Shown piece after piece: positions 43,060 to 54,529 of a stretch of DNA of 64,000 bases. The stretch comes from Datura wrightii. Taxonomy: Eukaryota > Streptophyta > Magnoliopsida > Solanales > Solanaceae. Made by a program: the position numbers and the translations under genes. The notes under the pieces were generated by a model. That model did no database searches, had not been told where the DNA came from, and saw only the letters and a program-made list of their open reading frames with translations. The stretch covers positions 34,020,001 through 34,084,000 of the forward strand of contig JASDFA010000027.1 in assembly GCA_035772735.1 (NCBI GenBank), in the 5' to 3' direction. Positions within the stretch are counted from its first letter, which is position 1. Each line of letters starts with the position of its first letter.

Positions 43060-45201
43060 TGTTATACCCTGGGAACCCAAGGATCAAACACGGAAGTGAA
43101 AACGGAGAAAAACTGAAAATTCACATCAGGTCACAGAATGACTCGTGAGGTGAGTCGTAAGGAGTGACCATGAGTCGTGAAGTGACTCGTTGTCAGCTTG
43201 GTTTGGAAAATTCTGAGTGAGGAGGCCATGGGCCTGACCATGATTTGTGGTCAGACCTCACGACTCTTAAGGTCACCCGTGGTCAACCCTGGAAGATTGG
43301 CAATATTGGGATGGGCAGTGTTGGCCACGGAAAGTGACCACGAGTCGTGCTCTGACCTTACTACTCATGAAGTCATATGTGGGGCTCCCTTGGAGTTTTG
43401 GGCAATAGACTCAACAGATCAAGGCAATGAGTCGTGCCCTGTGGCAACGACCCGTTAGGTCCCTCATGAGGATTGGCGACCGGAGATTTCCTGCATTTTA
43501 ATAAGGGTGTTTTCATAACTTCCTAAGTCCCTAAGGTCTAAACTACATCGTTTTGGATATTTTCTGAGTGTTATAAGAGGAGTTAAGTCCCTATTGCATG
43601 CCCATTCTCATGCAAAGATTTTAGAGAGGTTTTTGGGAGATTCAAGGCCTTCTTCCCCAAATTTTCTTCAATTTCTTTGTGGGTGCTCAAGGAACCTTAA
43701 GTCCATCTATTCCCAGGTATGTAGGGTTTTAAAATGGGTGGAATTCTTCCTCACCCATGCTCAATTTCGATTAAAGTCATGAATTCTCCTACTCAAATTC
43801 CATGGGTTTTACCCAAAGCATGTCAATATGAATTCTCCTTATGGGTATGTCTTAATTGAGTTTTATTTATGGAAATATACATGATGGGCAGGTTTCGTAT
43901 TATTTTCTTCAAAATCATGTTTCAATCTTTTTAAATCTAAATTGCCCATTTATGGAAGTTCATGGAAATTATGATTTATGATGAATATTCATTATTTTAA
44001 GCTTATTGATTATAGAAATGCATGAATCCAAGTTACCCATATTTATGAGTATATTTTGAAAGAATTGAGTATGATGAAGTATTGGGCAATGCCCACACAA
44101 TGAGGAATGATTTACGATTTATGAAATGAATTTCATGAATTATCGATTTATGATGTTGGCCAATATAAAGGGCCTTGATTCTTTGCTAAGCATGTTTTAA
44201 AGGGGACCAATGATGATAAATGTTATATCTTAGCCAATGCATTTTATGCATGATGTTAATGATTTATGTATGAGTCTATATGCATGTTTTTTTGGGAGCC
44301 GTGTCTAGCACCGAGTAGCCCGACGATCAAAGGACTACACCAGTGTCTCATAACCACGTGTCATCATGGGTTGTAAATGTTATGATGTATTGATAATGAT
44401 CCCCTCAAATGTGATATCACGCCTTATGCACGACCCTCGCCTCACAAGCCAGGGTCGGCTTTGCCCACTTGAGCGAGATAGTGGGGCATCATGAAAGGCT
44501 CTACCATGATGGTGTCGGTTATGAAAAGTCCTCCAATTTTTCCACATGTTTTATGCATTGTTATATTTATGTTATTGGCTCAAGTTATATTATGATAAAG
44601 TTATTTACGATTATGATAATGAATGATTATGAATGATTTGAAAGTCTTGAGCCTTATGTTTTATTACGAAGATTTTGATGCAAGCATGATTTCCTTCTCC
44701 TATGTCTATTTATGATGTTTACTTTACTTTTTAAAACGTCCTTTTTACTTACCTTGCATACTCAGTATAATCCACGTACTGACCGCATACTTTTTATGTT
44801 GTGTCGTTTCATGATACAGGGTCTGGATCTCAGGTTCATCCTCATCCTTAGTCCATCCCAGCCTACGATATTAGCTTGATGGTGAGTCCTCATGTTCCAA
44901 GGGTCGTTTGATAAACTTTTCTGTTGATTATGTTTTAGTATTGCTCGAGTTAATTGGGGATGTTGTCCTATCAACTCATCTTACGTATTAGAGGCTTTCA
45001 GATAAATGTGTAGTACTCAGCTTATGTAAATGTTGGTACTTTCTGATGTTATGTCATGGTTATGTTTCAGTGATGTTTTATGCTTAATATTCTATTTATT
45101 TAAATGAGATTAGTTGAATTCATGTTCCATGGGTCGAAATGGGGTCACTCGGGGTCCTTTGTCGCGTGTCTACGATCCGGGTATACGTTCGGGTCGTGAC
45201 A
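43060..45201 (+). repeat. 3' LTR of element 2
   Basis: 2142 bp, same blocks as the 5' LTR: palindromes (43130-43480), AAACTACATC motif (43540-43557), TCCCAG/GTATGT (GT at 43717), GTCTAGCACCGAGTAG (about 44305), GTACTGACC branch-like site (about 44775), ATGATACAG (AG at 44819) and GGTGAGTCCTCAT (GT at 44882). It includes a short segment near 44440-44460 missing from the 5' LTR, which explains most of the length difference. Confidence 0.92.
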
Positions 45202-45455
45202 CAAGTGGTGGGGTAAATCCGATAGTGGGGCAAAACTCAGGGAGGACGCTGAGTCCCGGGAGGGGGGGTGATTGTAAGGCTTGCTATAGGAGAATCCCAC
45301 ATTGGTTTAAGAGAATCCCACATCGGTTGGGAAGGAGAACAAAGAGTGCTTTATAAGTGCTTGGATACCTTTCCCTTGTAGTCGCATTTTAAAACTGTGA
45401 GGGGCGAAGGCTCCATAGAGGAAAATTTATACAAGTGGTGGCCTGGGCCATTACA
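45202..45455 (+). mobile_element. TRIM element, forward: interior end and 3' LTR (right half)
   Basis: After the CAAGT duplicate, the interior (GGTGGGGTAAATCCGATAGT, GAGGACGCTGAGTCCC) matches the interior of the reverse TRIM at 33834-33925. A polypurine tract (GGGAGGGGGGGTGA, about 45258-45271) precedes the 3' LTR, 45273-45455, TGTAAGGCTTGC to CCATTACA. It rejoins with 34252-34430 when element 2 is removed. Confidence 0.9.
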
Positions 45456-46066
45456 AAGACATCCTAAGAAGGGTATATATACTAGCAGAATTAATCTGCA
45501 TATGTTCCTTCTTGTACTAGGATTGGACTTTACAACTTATGTTCCTACTTGAACTAGGATTGCATTTTTGACCGCCTGAGACTACACTACGCGTCATGCC
45601 TCTTGTTGCACCAGTAGGCCACCACATCACGCCTCTGGTTTAGAATGCACAGGCAATGCACTGGCATGCCAGTCCGATGCCAACCTTCTTCAATCTTTTT
45701 CTTCCTACCCAACTTTGCCATACTTTCTTTTTAAGCCACAAATAAGTCCAAATCCATTATTTTAATCCCTACAAATATCTAATCATGTGTTTTAGATCTT
45801 TTTCACAAATAGCATATAAAACTAAAGAAAACACACATAATTTATTCTCAAAACATAGCTAAGTATGGGAAAAATATGACGAATAAGTTCGTAAATATTC
45901 CCTGCAACAGAAGGTTCAGGGTTATGCAATGTTGTTTGGAGTCCTTTTATTGTAAGACCCACAGATTCTGGTTGAGTATACGAGTATCATTGTGGTATGC
46001 CAACTCTTAGAAATTATTTGTGTGTATCGTCAACCTTCGAGGACGAATGTTTCTAAGAGGGAAGGA
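45456..46066. other. Unassigned non-coding stretch ending in a gypsy-type 3' region
   Basis: The first 450 bases show no coding or repeat signal I recognise. From about 46031 CAACCTTCGAGGACGAATGT followed by AAGAGGGAAGGA (46055-46066) is the pre-LTR segment and polypurine tract of another gypsy element whose coding part is missing. Confidence 0.5.
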
Positions 46067-46617
46067 TGTAACACCCCGCATGTTAGGACATCCTATTAAA
46101 TTAAAATTTAAGAAAATATATTTAAGCTGCATTATTCATAAAAAAATTTCAACTATGATATATTAACATATGTGTTAAATTTTTCACTATTTTATATTTT
46201 GTTAAAATTTTAATGAGAATATTATGTCTAGCCATATATAAAAATTTGAGATGATATATTTCCGAACATACCGCTTTTCAATCTAAATTCTAAAAAAAAT
46301 TATGCATATTTTACCATGAACCTATACAATACCTAAATATAATGAGATACGATTCGGTGAGTATTAACACCTCCATGTTTACGTGGAAGTGGAGGAAATT
46401 TACATGGAAAGTAGATGAATATTAGTCATCTAGCAGTAATCATTACCTAATAGTTAAATAATACATGTATACATAGAGAGAGAAACTTACTTTTATATAT
46501 ATGTGCGCGCGTACGCGCAGAATAGTATATTTTGATCATTTTTCCTTAGCACAACACACTTAGGTGCTATAGTAAGTTGATAGATATATATGTACACATG
46601 TAGTTTTTGGGAAATAG

Positions 46618-46618
<1 letters not shown>
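46067..46618 (+). repeat. Truncated LTR start of an unidentified gypsy element
   Basis: TGTAACACCCCGC after a polypurine tract is an LTR start; the following 550 bases are very AT-rich and do not match the other LTRs. It ends at the (TA)n tract. Confidence 0.6.
46494..46519. repeat. 26-bp alternating pyrimidine-purine tract with 12-bp palindrome
   Basis: Every step from T46494 to A46519 alternates pyrimidine and purine, going from (TA)n into GTGCGCGCGTACGCGCA. GCGCGTACGCGC (46507-46518) is a perfect palindrome. Such tracts can adopt Z-DNA or a cruciform; function unknown. Confidence 0.9.

Positions 46619-46660
<42 letters not shown>
46619..46660. repeat. (TA)21 microsatellite
   Basis: 42 bases of uninterrupted TA at the boundary between the truncated LTR and the element F integrase. 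Confidence 0.97.
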
Positions 46661-46662
<2 letters not shown>

Positions 46663-47190
46663 AGAAACGCTAAAAATAGCTCAAAGTCATCAGAAATCTT
46701 ATGTGGATGTTAGGAGATGAGAGTTTTAGTTTGAGGTTGACAATTGGGTATTCTAAAGGTGTCTCCATTAAGGGAGTCATGAGGTTCGGTAAGAAATGAA
46801 AGCTTAGTCCTTGATATATTGGTCCTTATAGGATTATGAGGCGCGTTGGAAAGGTGGCATATGAGTTGGAGCTACCATCAGAGTTAGCTTCGGTGCACTC
46901 AATTTTCCATGTATTTCTGTTGAAGAAATGCATCGGTGACCCAGCCTTAGTTGTTCCGTTAGAGAGCATTGGTGTGAAGGATGGCCTTACTTATGAGGAG
47001 GTTTCAATTGACATCATTAATCGCCGGGTTCGGAAGTTGAGGAACAAGGATGTAGCTTCAGTAAAATATTGTGGAGAAATCAGCTTGTTGAAAGAGCTAC
47101 AGGGGAAGCCAAAGAAACTATGGTGGTTAAATACCTGCATCTTTTTCATTCTAGCTCAGTTCCAGCATGAGGTACCTGTTTCCTCTTTAG
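46663..47190 (+). pseudogene. Element F: integrase C-terminus and chromodomain-like tail
   Basis: Starts abruptly after (TA)21 in the region homologous to element 2 position 42320 onward. Open 46836-47285: RVGKVAYELELPSELASVHS, LLKKCIGDPALVVPLES and RRVRKLRNKDVASVK. A one-base loss near 47065 moves the WRNQ motif out of frame, so the last residues of the open stretch are not authentic. Upstream parts of pol are absent. Confidence 0.85.
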
Positions 47191-47400
47191 TACTTTATCT
47201 AGTTTCACGTCAAGATCATGTCTTTCAGTTCCTTTCATGTTATAGCATGCATGTATGTTTCATGAATTCAGTTCAGTCATGTATCTAGTTCAGAGTCAGT
47301 GACGCCCTCAGTCTTTCAGTTTAAAGCTTTCATTTTGGAATTGCAGCTCTTTCCATATCTTTTCATCTTAATTAGTCTCCATTGCAGGACAAATGTTACA

Positions 47401-47413
47401 AAGGGGGAGATAA
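47401..47413 (+). other. Polypurine tract of element F
   Basis: AAGGGGGAGATAA immediately before TGTAACACC. Confidence 0.85.
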
Positions 47414-49664
47414 TGTAACACCTTAAAAGTCCCTAAGATCAAGCCCGAGACTTGTAGCAGAATTAGGAGAAAAATCTACAAAATTCCTCAGAATAACTTG
47501 TTGTATGAGTTGTGGTTTGATGTCACGGGTCGTAGGAGTAGTCTTGGTAAGAAGTATTTTTCCATGGCTCAGTAACATAGACTTGTGGTATGAGTTGTAG
47601 GAGATAGTAACGAGTCAAGGTACGACTAGCTGTAGGAAATGACAAGTCGTGGTAGGAGTCATTGTTTTGGTTTGCTGAGGAAGGTCTGATGTCACGAGTT
47701 AAGGTGTGAATCATTTTAGGAAAAAATGGGTCATGGCGATGCCCGTTGTTTGAGAACCAGAGAACTATAAATTTTGATCGGCAAGCAATGGAAGGAAACC
47801 ACGAGTCATTGTTTGGGGGTACAACTCTTGGTACGACCCATGATACCTGGCTTTCAACTTTTTAACTACATTTTTCTAGGGGTATCTTTATAATTTTCTA
47901 AGATTCTAACCCCTGAGTGATGTCATTTTGGGTTTCTTAAATAGTGTTTGAGGGATTTAACCTAGCCTAAGTCCTTATGCTCTCATAACTGCAGTAGATT
48001 TGAAATCCTCTCTAAATATTAAGGCTAGGATTCTTCATCAAATTCTCCTCCAAACTTTTTGGGTTTTCAAGACATGTTTGGGAGTCAATTACTCAGGTAT
48101 TTAGTGTTATGAATGGAATAAATTCGTTCACCCTCATGCCCAATTTCATTCATATTCTATGAATTCAAGTCTCTAAGCCTGCAAAGTTGAGATTCTAGGG
48201 TTTTACCCAATTCCATGAAACCTTCCCTTCTATCTCTGTTGGTTTAATTCCCTCATGCATCAGTAGATGTTTTATGGATATTAGGGCATATTTAACCCTC
48301 AATTTATTCTTAATACATGATTTCATGAAAGATAAAGCCCAATAATGCATGATTTCTGAATTTCAAGCTTATGAATCCATGAATTCAATTATGATGGATT
48401 ATCAAGTACGCATGAATACTTATGAATTCTTAACTTATGATTCCATGATTTCGAAGTTATGAAGTTTGATACAAGAATGTATTATTTTTTTCATGAAATT
48501 CAGGTACAAGCATAATGGCCAACTCTACGGCACCCTTTCAGGAATATTTTCCCACATGTCAAATACGATTATGATTATGATTATGATTTCATGATTCCTC
48601 TAGCCTATGCAAGTTCAAGTATCTTTTCACCATAATTATTATGATCCATGTGCATATTTTTGAGAGTAGTGTCTAGCACAGAGTAGGCTAAGGATTCAGG
48701 TAAACCCTGAGTCTCAGAACTACGTGCCATCATAGGTATATATTCATGTTCAAACCCTACGGGGACGCACTAGTGATATCATGTATTAATCATTCCTAGC
48801 ATTGGCAAGCTTGGAACGGATCTGCCCACTTGAGCGAGATAGTTGGGGAATTATGTAAGCTCTATCATGATTGTGTTAGTTAATACAAAGCCTCCCATTG
48901 TTCCTCATGTTTTCAGATACTCCTGTTCATGTCTTATGATATTATATTTTATTATATATTTGACCCATTGATCAATTTACGAGTTTTCACTTATATTTTC
49001 AAGTATGACATGTTATATAATTTTAATTTCTATTTCTAAAACTTAGGTCATTGTGTTCAGATTATGATGAATAGCTTATGATTATGTATACTTCAGATAT
49101 ATGGCTATTAGCATGTTGCCCTTACTCTCATGATCTATCTTGATTTATATACATGATTTCATACTATCATTTTACTAGCATGATTTACTTTCTCTATATA
49201 CTCAATACATTTAAAGTATTGACCACATACTCTATATTATATTGTCTCATGATATAGGTTTGGGTGATCCATCTCAATCCCGTTGTTAGCTCGCTCCCAC
49301 TGAGTCTAGCTCTATCCCAGTCTTGGTGAGTCTTCATCTTCCGAGGACATTTATTAGTTTATGCATTATGTCTATGTCTTTTAGTTTCAGTCTTTAGCAA
49401 GCTAGTTGGGGATATTGTCCCATCAGTTCATTAGATGTTTAGAGGCTTTTTAGACATCTTGTATAGATGTTTTCAGCAATGTTGGTTTATATTCACATTT
49501 ATGTCGATATGTTATACTAACTTCCTCTTACATCATGTTCATCCTTTATTTTCCTCGTAGTAATTCTCTCAAATCATGTTATGTATGTTCGATGATTTAG
49601 CTTGGATTCATTCGTGATTCTAGGTCACGTGTCTCAATTCAGGGTCTCAGCTCGGGTCCTGACA
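47414..49664 (+). repeat. 3' LTR of element F
   Basis: 2251 bp, TGTAACACC to GGGTCCTGACA. Blocks: CACGGGTCGTAGG and ACCACGAGTCATTG palindrome-type repeats (47520-47840), GTCATTTTGGG motif (47915-47932), ACTCAG/GTATTT donor-like site (GT at 48097), GTCTAGCACAGAGTAG (48669), ATTGACCACAT branch-like site, ATGATATAG (AG at 49257), GGTGAGTCTTCAT (GT at 49326) and a CCCATCAGTTCAT block. Confidence 0.88.
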
Positions 49665-50310
49665 TGTTGGACTTTCTATGCTTATGGGGGCTAGGTAGGT
49701 TCTATCTACTTTTCTTGATTTCCATAATATATTGCTACCAATGCCTTCTATATTTCCTGTTGTTATCTAGTATATCTATTAATTTGAAATTTGAATCTTT
49801 TTGTGATTTTAGCCTTACAAACTTGGTACATTTCAGTACTACGCCCTAGTTGGGGGCACTGCATTCATGCTAGCAGGTGTTGATTAGCAGGTATATTGAT
49901 TTCTTGATAGCTGAGCAAAGTTCCAGCTGAGTTGGTAAAGCACTAACTCTTTCAGAGTTGCTAGATGTTTGTATTATAGGTAGTTTGGGGCTCTATCCCG
50001 AAACAATTGATTTCTATTGTATTCATAGAGGCTCGTAAACAACTGCTTTGGTTGGTAGTATTGTTCTTGTGGGCCAAGTGGACTTGATTGTATAGGTTGT
50101 TCCTATTCTATGTCCTTGACGGCGTATTGTTAACTTTTGGTTGGTCTGTAAATCAATTTTTATCTTTTGCTGTCATTTTCTCTGATTTTGTTGTAGTTTT
50201 GATGCCAAACCTCATCGGTTTTGGCATGTTGTAGTCATCTTTATGGCAGGATATGCTCGATCAAGTGTGGTACGGGACGCTAGTCATGCCCCTCCAGGAT
50301 TGGGGTGTGA
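49665..50310 (+). repeat. LTR-like fragment of another family
   Basis: CATTTCAGTACTACGCCCTA (about 49830) resembles the pre-acceptor block of the other LTRs, and GACGCTAGTCATGCCCCTCC with GGGTGTGATA (about 50277-50310) resembles an LTR end. No coding. The left boundary is unclear. Confidence 0.4.
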
Positions 50311-50542
50311 TAGATATTATCATCGTTCCCTCTCAAAATTGGTATTGTAGTAAACTCAAACTTCTTATAGCTATTTTAATTTTCTCACTAAATTTACGAA
50401 GATAACCGTCGGCACAAGTTGTATTTGTTTATTTAAATGCCATAAGCTTATGTTTATTTATAAATGCTATGCTAATGGCTATTTCCTACGCCATTTACCC
50501 ATAAACTTGGATAGATAATATAAATTTCTGGCGTATTGTTTT

Positions 50543-51657
50543 TCTTTTGCACCCTTAAACAAGCAGTTTCAGTGCAAATGATGACTGAAACTAAATTATC
50601 AAAATAGTATGTCCCTATTAGTAAGATACCAAAGCATTCACTAGAATGGGTGATGAAAATATTAGCCATTCAACGGGGTTCAATAATACCATACAAAAAT
50701 TCAAGGCATGAAGGCATTTATCGAGCTATAATATTATCTGATGAAGAGGTAATCATTCACACTTTATATTATATAATTCTATCATTTATATTACTTTAAT
50801 TATGACATCTACTTATTTCAAAACATATCTTCACTAGGTGAAAAAGATCCGAGCAATTCTATAAACCAAAAAGGAGTTACTATACTATTAATGGTTGCTT
50901 AGATCGTGTACTATATTATGTAATCTAAGAGTTTCAATGTACAAAAGTACCGCACTTTCACTTGTAGGTTTTAATCAATGCTATACATAATGTATGAAAT
51001 ATAATCTAAAATACTTCAGCTTTGTGTAAACTAGAAAATTTTGGGATATCAACTATTCCTGTTAGTAGCATGCTAATCAGCCCTACATTTCAAAAAGCAA
51101 CAGAAACTCGAATCTGGCAAGGTGTTTTTTAAATAGTTATATTTTTATTCAAAGAGCTCATTCTCTTTCGTAGAAATGAACAATCATTATCATATTAGTA
51201 GCCTGTCCTGGTGGATTATCAACAATGTGTTTCCACGTATTGCCACTTAAATATGTGAATATATTTTTAAGCTCCCGATTTACCTTCTTTGTTGTTTCTT
51301 TAAAAAATTCCTAATAATAACTACAAGCATGGTAACATAACATTGTTGTTACAAGAAAATCATAATACATCAGAAATAGAGAATAATGGATCCAATGAAA
51401 CAGAAACTGATAACCGACCAAATCAATAATCCAACAAATTTGAATTAACCAAATCGGGTACCAGATTTATTTGGTGAAATATCTGTGGATTGTGCAATTT
51501 AGTCATATAAAATCTTAATGCCATCTAAATACTCATAGTAATGTATTTTCTTTGTAATATTTCATTGTCTATTAAATTAATACATGCATTCTTTAAGTGC
51601 AATCTATTTTTAAAATATTTATTTAGCATTTTTTAGTAACCATGTAAATAGCAAGAA
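50543..51657 (+). repeat. Direct repeat copy 1 (shortened) of the RPA-like gene part
   Basis: 1115 bp starting TCTTTTGCACCC, nearly identical to copy 2 (51658-53285) but with four bases CTAT (50911-50914) in place of 518 bases (52026-52543) of copy 2. The near-identity argues for a recent duplication followed by a deletion in copy 1. Confidence 0.93.
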
Positions 51658-53285
51658 TCTTTTGCACCCTTAAACAAGCAGTTTCAGTGCAAATGATGAC
51701 TGAAACTAAATTATCAAAATAGTATGTCCCTATTAGTAAGATACCAAAGCATTCACTAGAATGGGTGATGAAAATATTAGCCATTCAACGGGGTTCAATA
51801 ATACCATACAAAAATTCAAGGCATGAAGGCATTTATCGAGCTATAATATTATCTGATGAAGAGGTAATCATTCACACTTTATATTATATAATTCTATCAT
51901 TTATATTACTTTAATTATGACATCTACTTATTTCAAAACATATCTTCACTAGGTGAAAAAGATCCGAGCAATTCTATAAACCAAAAAGGAGTTACTATAT
52001 TATTAATGGTTGCTTAGATCGTGTAAACCCCAAATACTCCTCGGTTCACAAAAAAGTTGAACTGGCTTTTACAGACAAAACTATTGTGAAGGAGTCTGAC
52101 CATGATGGTCCCACCCGTAAATTCTCAAATGATTTTTTATCCTTGGAGCAAGTTGAAAAATTGACTGACGAAACTATAGTTGGTAAGCTCTTTTCAACAA
52201 ATGTCAATTTATTTTCGCTCATAACTACTTAATACCTAGCACTAATTTTAATTTACTACTTTTCAGACTTGGTTTTCCTATTGGTTTCTGTAAACCTACT
52301 CATAGAAAAGGGACAGAGCAAGAGAAGAGAGATAGTTGTTACGAGCGAAAGGTTTGATACCATTATTCAAAATTTTCAATGTAAATTAACTATTAAAGAC
52401 CTATAGAGAAATGGTGACGTACTTAGTATACACATCTCTTGAAAATGCAGTCTTGACTATATAATTATTACATTATGGGGAGATTTTGCGCTAAATGATG
52501 ATGCATTTCTAGAAAGAATGAAAGATGATAAACTAGTCCTTAGATTATGTAATCTAAGAGTTTCAATGTACAAAAGTACCGCACTTTCACTTGTAGGTTT
52601 TAATCAATGCTATACATAATGTATGAAATATAATCTAAAATACTTCAGCTTTGTGTAAACTAGAAAATTTTGGGATATCAACTATTCCTGTTAGTAGCAT
52701 GCTAATCAGCCCTACATTTCAAAAAGCAACAGAAACTCGAATCTGGCAAGGTATTTTTTAAATAGTTATATTTTTATTCAAAGAGCTCATTCTCTTTCGT
52801 AGAAATGAACAATCATTATCATATTAGTAGCCTGTCCTGGTGGATTATCAACAATGTGTTTCCACGTATTGCCACTTAAATATGTGAATATATTTTTAAG
52901 CTCCCGGTTTACCTTCTTTGTTGTTTCTTTAAAAAATTCCTAATAATAACTACAAGCATGGTAACATAACATTGTTGTTACAAGAAAATCATAATACATC
53001 AGAAATAGAGAATAATGGATCCAATGAAACAGAAACTGATAACCGACCAAATCAATAATCCAACAAATTTGAATTAACCAAATCGGGTACCAGATTTATT
53101 TGGTGAATATCTGTGGATTGTGCAATTTAGTCATATAAAATCTTAATGCCATCTAAATACTCATAGTAATGTATTTTCTTTGTAATATTTCATTGTCTAT
53201 TAAATTAATACATGCATTCTTTAAGTGCAATCTATTTTTAAAATATTTATTTAGCATTTTTTAGTAACCATGTAAATAGCAAGAA
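51658..53285 (+). repeat. Direct repeat copy 2 (full) of the RPA-like gene part
   Basis: About 1628 bp, adjoining copy 1 directly. Contains the exons missing from copy 1, so it is probably the original segment. Confidence 0.92.
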
Positions 53286-54490
53286 AAGAATCTGTTGGCT
53301 GAGATATTAGAAGTAGGAAAAATAAGAAGAGACTTAAACTCACTGTTTACTACTTCTGTTTACATTATGAATTACACAACTTTTAAGTTTAACAAATTCT
53401 TTTTGCTCCTGTGATCATTTTAATTGCACGTATCATAGCTTAGATTTTTAAAAAAAAAAATTATGTCCATGATTTATTTCACTATAAAAGAGTAATACAT
53501 CCTATTAATATCATATGCAATACAGGCATGAAAGAATGAAAGGAAAAAATAAAAGATATTTTTATAATACCAAGTATGTTAATGAAAAAAGCCAAAGAAG
53601 TGAAGTTAGCCAATATTATGTATGGTTTAACAAATGAAACACAAATAACTTTTCACATACACACCAACACTATATAAAGGGCCAAAAAATGCACAAATAC
53701 ATTCTAAAAAAAATTTATCGTTGATATGCAGAAATCATATTATAAGTTCAAGGAAAAAATTATATACACTATAAATGAGGATGAGCCATGATATTATTCG
53801 TGCAAAAAATGCTACAAGAATGTGGTTGTCATCGAACATGTTGCAACTTGTAACAATTGTAACATAGAGAATGCGACATTTGAAATGAGGTGAGATTCTG
53901 CAATAAGACTTGGAAAAATATTCTTGATAAAATCCAATGTTCAGTTTTAACCACCATTTATGATAGATACTGCTTACGGATTGAATCTTGTGACAGAGAA
54001 TGATGCATCCATGTTATATTTTTTGATGGGGCACAATATTTAATTGGATGCAACATCAACGAGAATATTGAAGCAGCTTCTGTCAAGATATGATATATTT
54101 TTACAGCATCTCTTGATAATTGACATTTTATAATGATATGGACTATATTAACATAATCTTTTACTATTAGATAGAAATTAACACTAAAGGGAGATTAGTT
54201 GAATAAGTATTCGTTTTCCTTACTTTTATTTTTACCGATAAAAATTTTCAAATTTTGTAGCAGAAAAAATCTAAGAACTACAACAAGTTGGTGTTGAGTA
54301 AAGACAAATGATTCTTTTTTCTGGTTAGAGTTGATTGGAACAATGTAAATCCAAGAAGGAGTTTAATTGCCCGGGGGTACATGAAATTAAAGAGGAAGCT
54401 CCAATCATTGTTAAGGGAGAAGAAAAATTAGTGATGTTGCAACGGAAGAGGGCGAAAGGAAACAAAGCAAATAGTAGAAACAATTAAAGA
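51685..54490 (+). pseudogene. RPA70-like single-strand DNA binding protein gene, introns retained (Helitron cargo)
   Basis: Exon-like segments encode OB-fold pieces typical of replication protein A large subunit: HSLEWVMKILAIQRGSIIPY (about 51745), NPKYSSVHKKVELAFTDKT (about 52026) and FSNDFLSLEQVEKLTDETI (about 52120), then an intron (GTAAGC at about 52182 to TTTCAG 52266), LVSVNLLIEKGQSKRREIVV (about 52281), another intron ending GCAG (52449), and ITLWGDFALNDDAFLERMKD (about 52465), the LTLWGD motif of DNA-binding domain B. A C-terminal zinc-ribbon follows at about 53800 (CKKC then CNNC), as in domain C. RPA binds single-stranded DNA; in Helitrons it may assist rolling-circle transposition. 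In-frame stops (for example near 53790 and 53890) show decay. Retained introns exclude a processed copy. Confidence 0.72.
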
Positions 54491-54529
54491 GTGAATTACT
54501 TTTAAAAACTGAATTTGACATAGTGGTAT

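Larger units (their letters stand above)
34431..45201 (+). mobile_element. Ty3/gypsy chromovirus 2, near full length, with solo LTR inside
   Basis: LTRs 34431-36528 and 43060-45201 (2098 and 2142 bp), tRNA-Met-type primer site (36531), gag, protease, RT, RNase H, integrase and chromodomain-like tail in gypsy order, and a polypurine tract at 43046. The flanks AAAGT (34426-34430) and CAAGT (45202-45206) are a target duplication with one change, within a TRIM. A solo LTR of element-3 type is inserted at the gag-protease junction (37945-39371). Stops and frameshifts in gag, RT and integrase, and a catalytic Asp-to-Asn change in RT, make it inactive. Confidence 0.93.

Noticed and set aside
49928..49975. 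tRNA-like segment (AGCTGAGTTGGTAAAGC plus a 5-bp anticodon-like stem with a 7-base loop)
   Set aside because: No T-arm (GTTCGA) and no acceptor stem follow, so it is neither a tRNA gene nor a convincing tRNA-derived SINE; the A-box-like match is probably chance.
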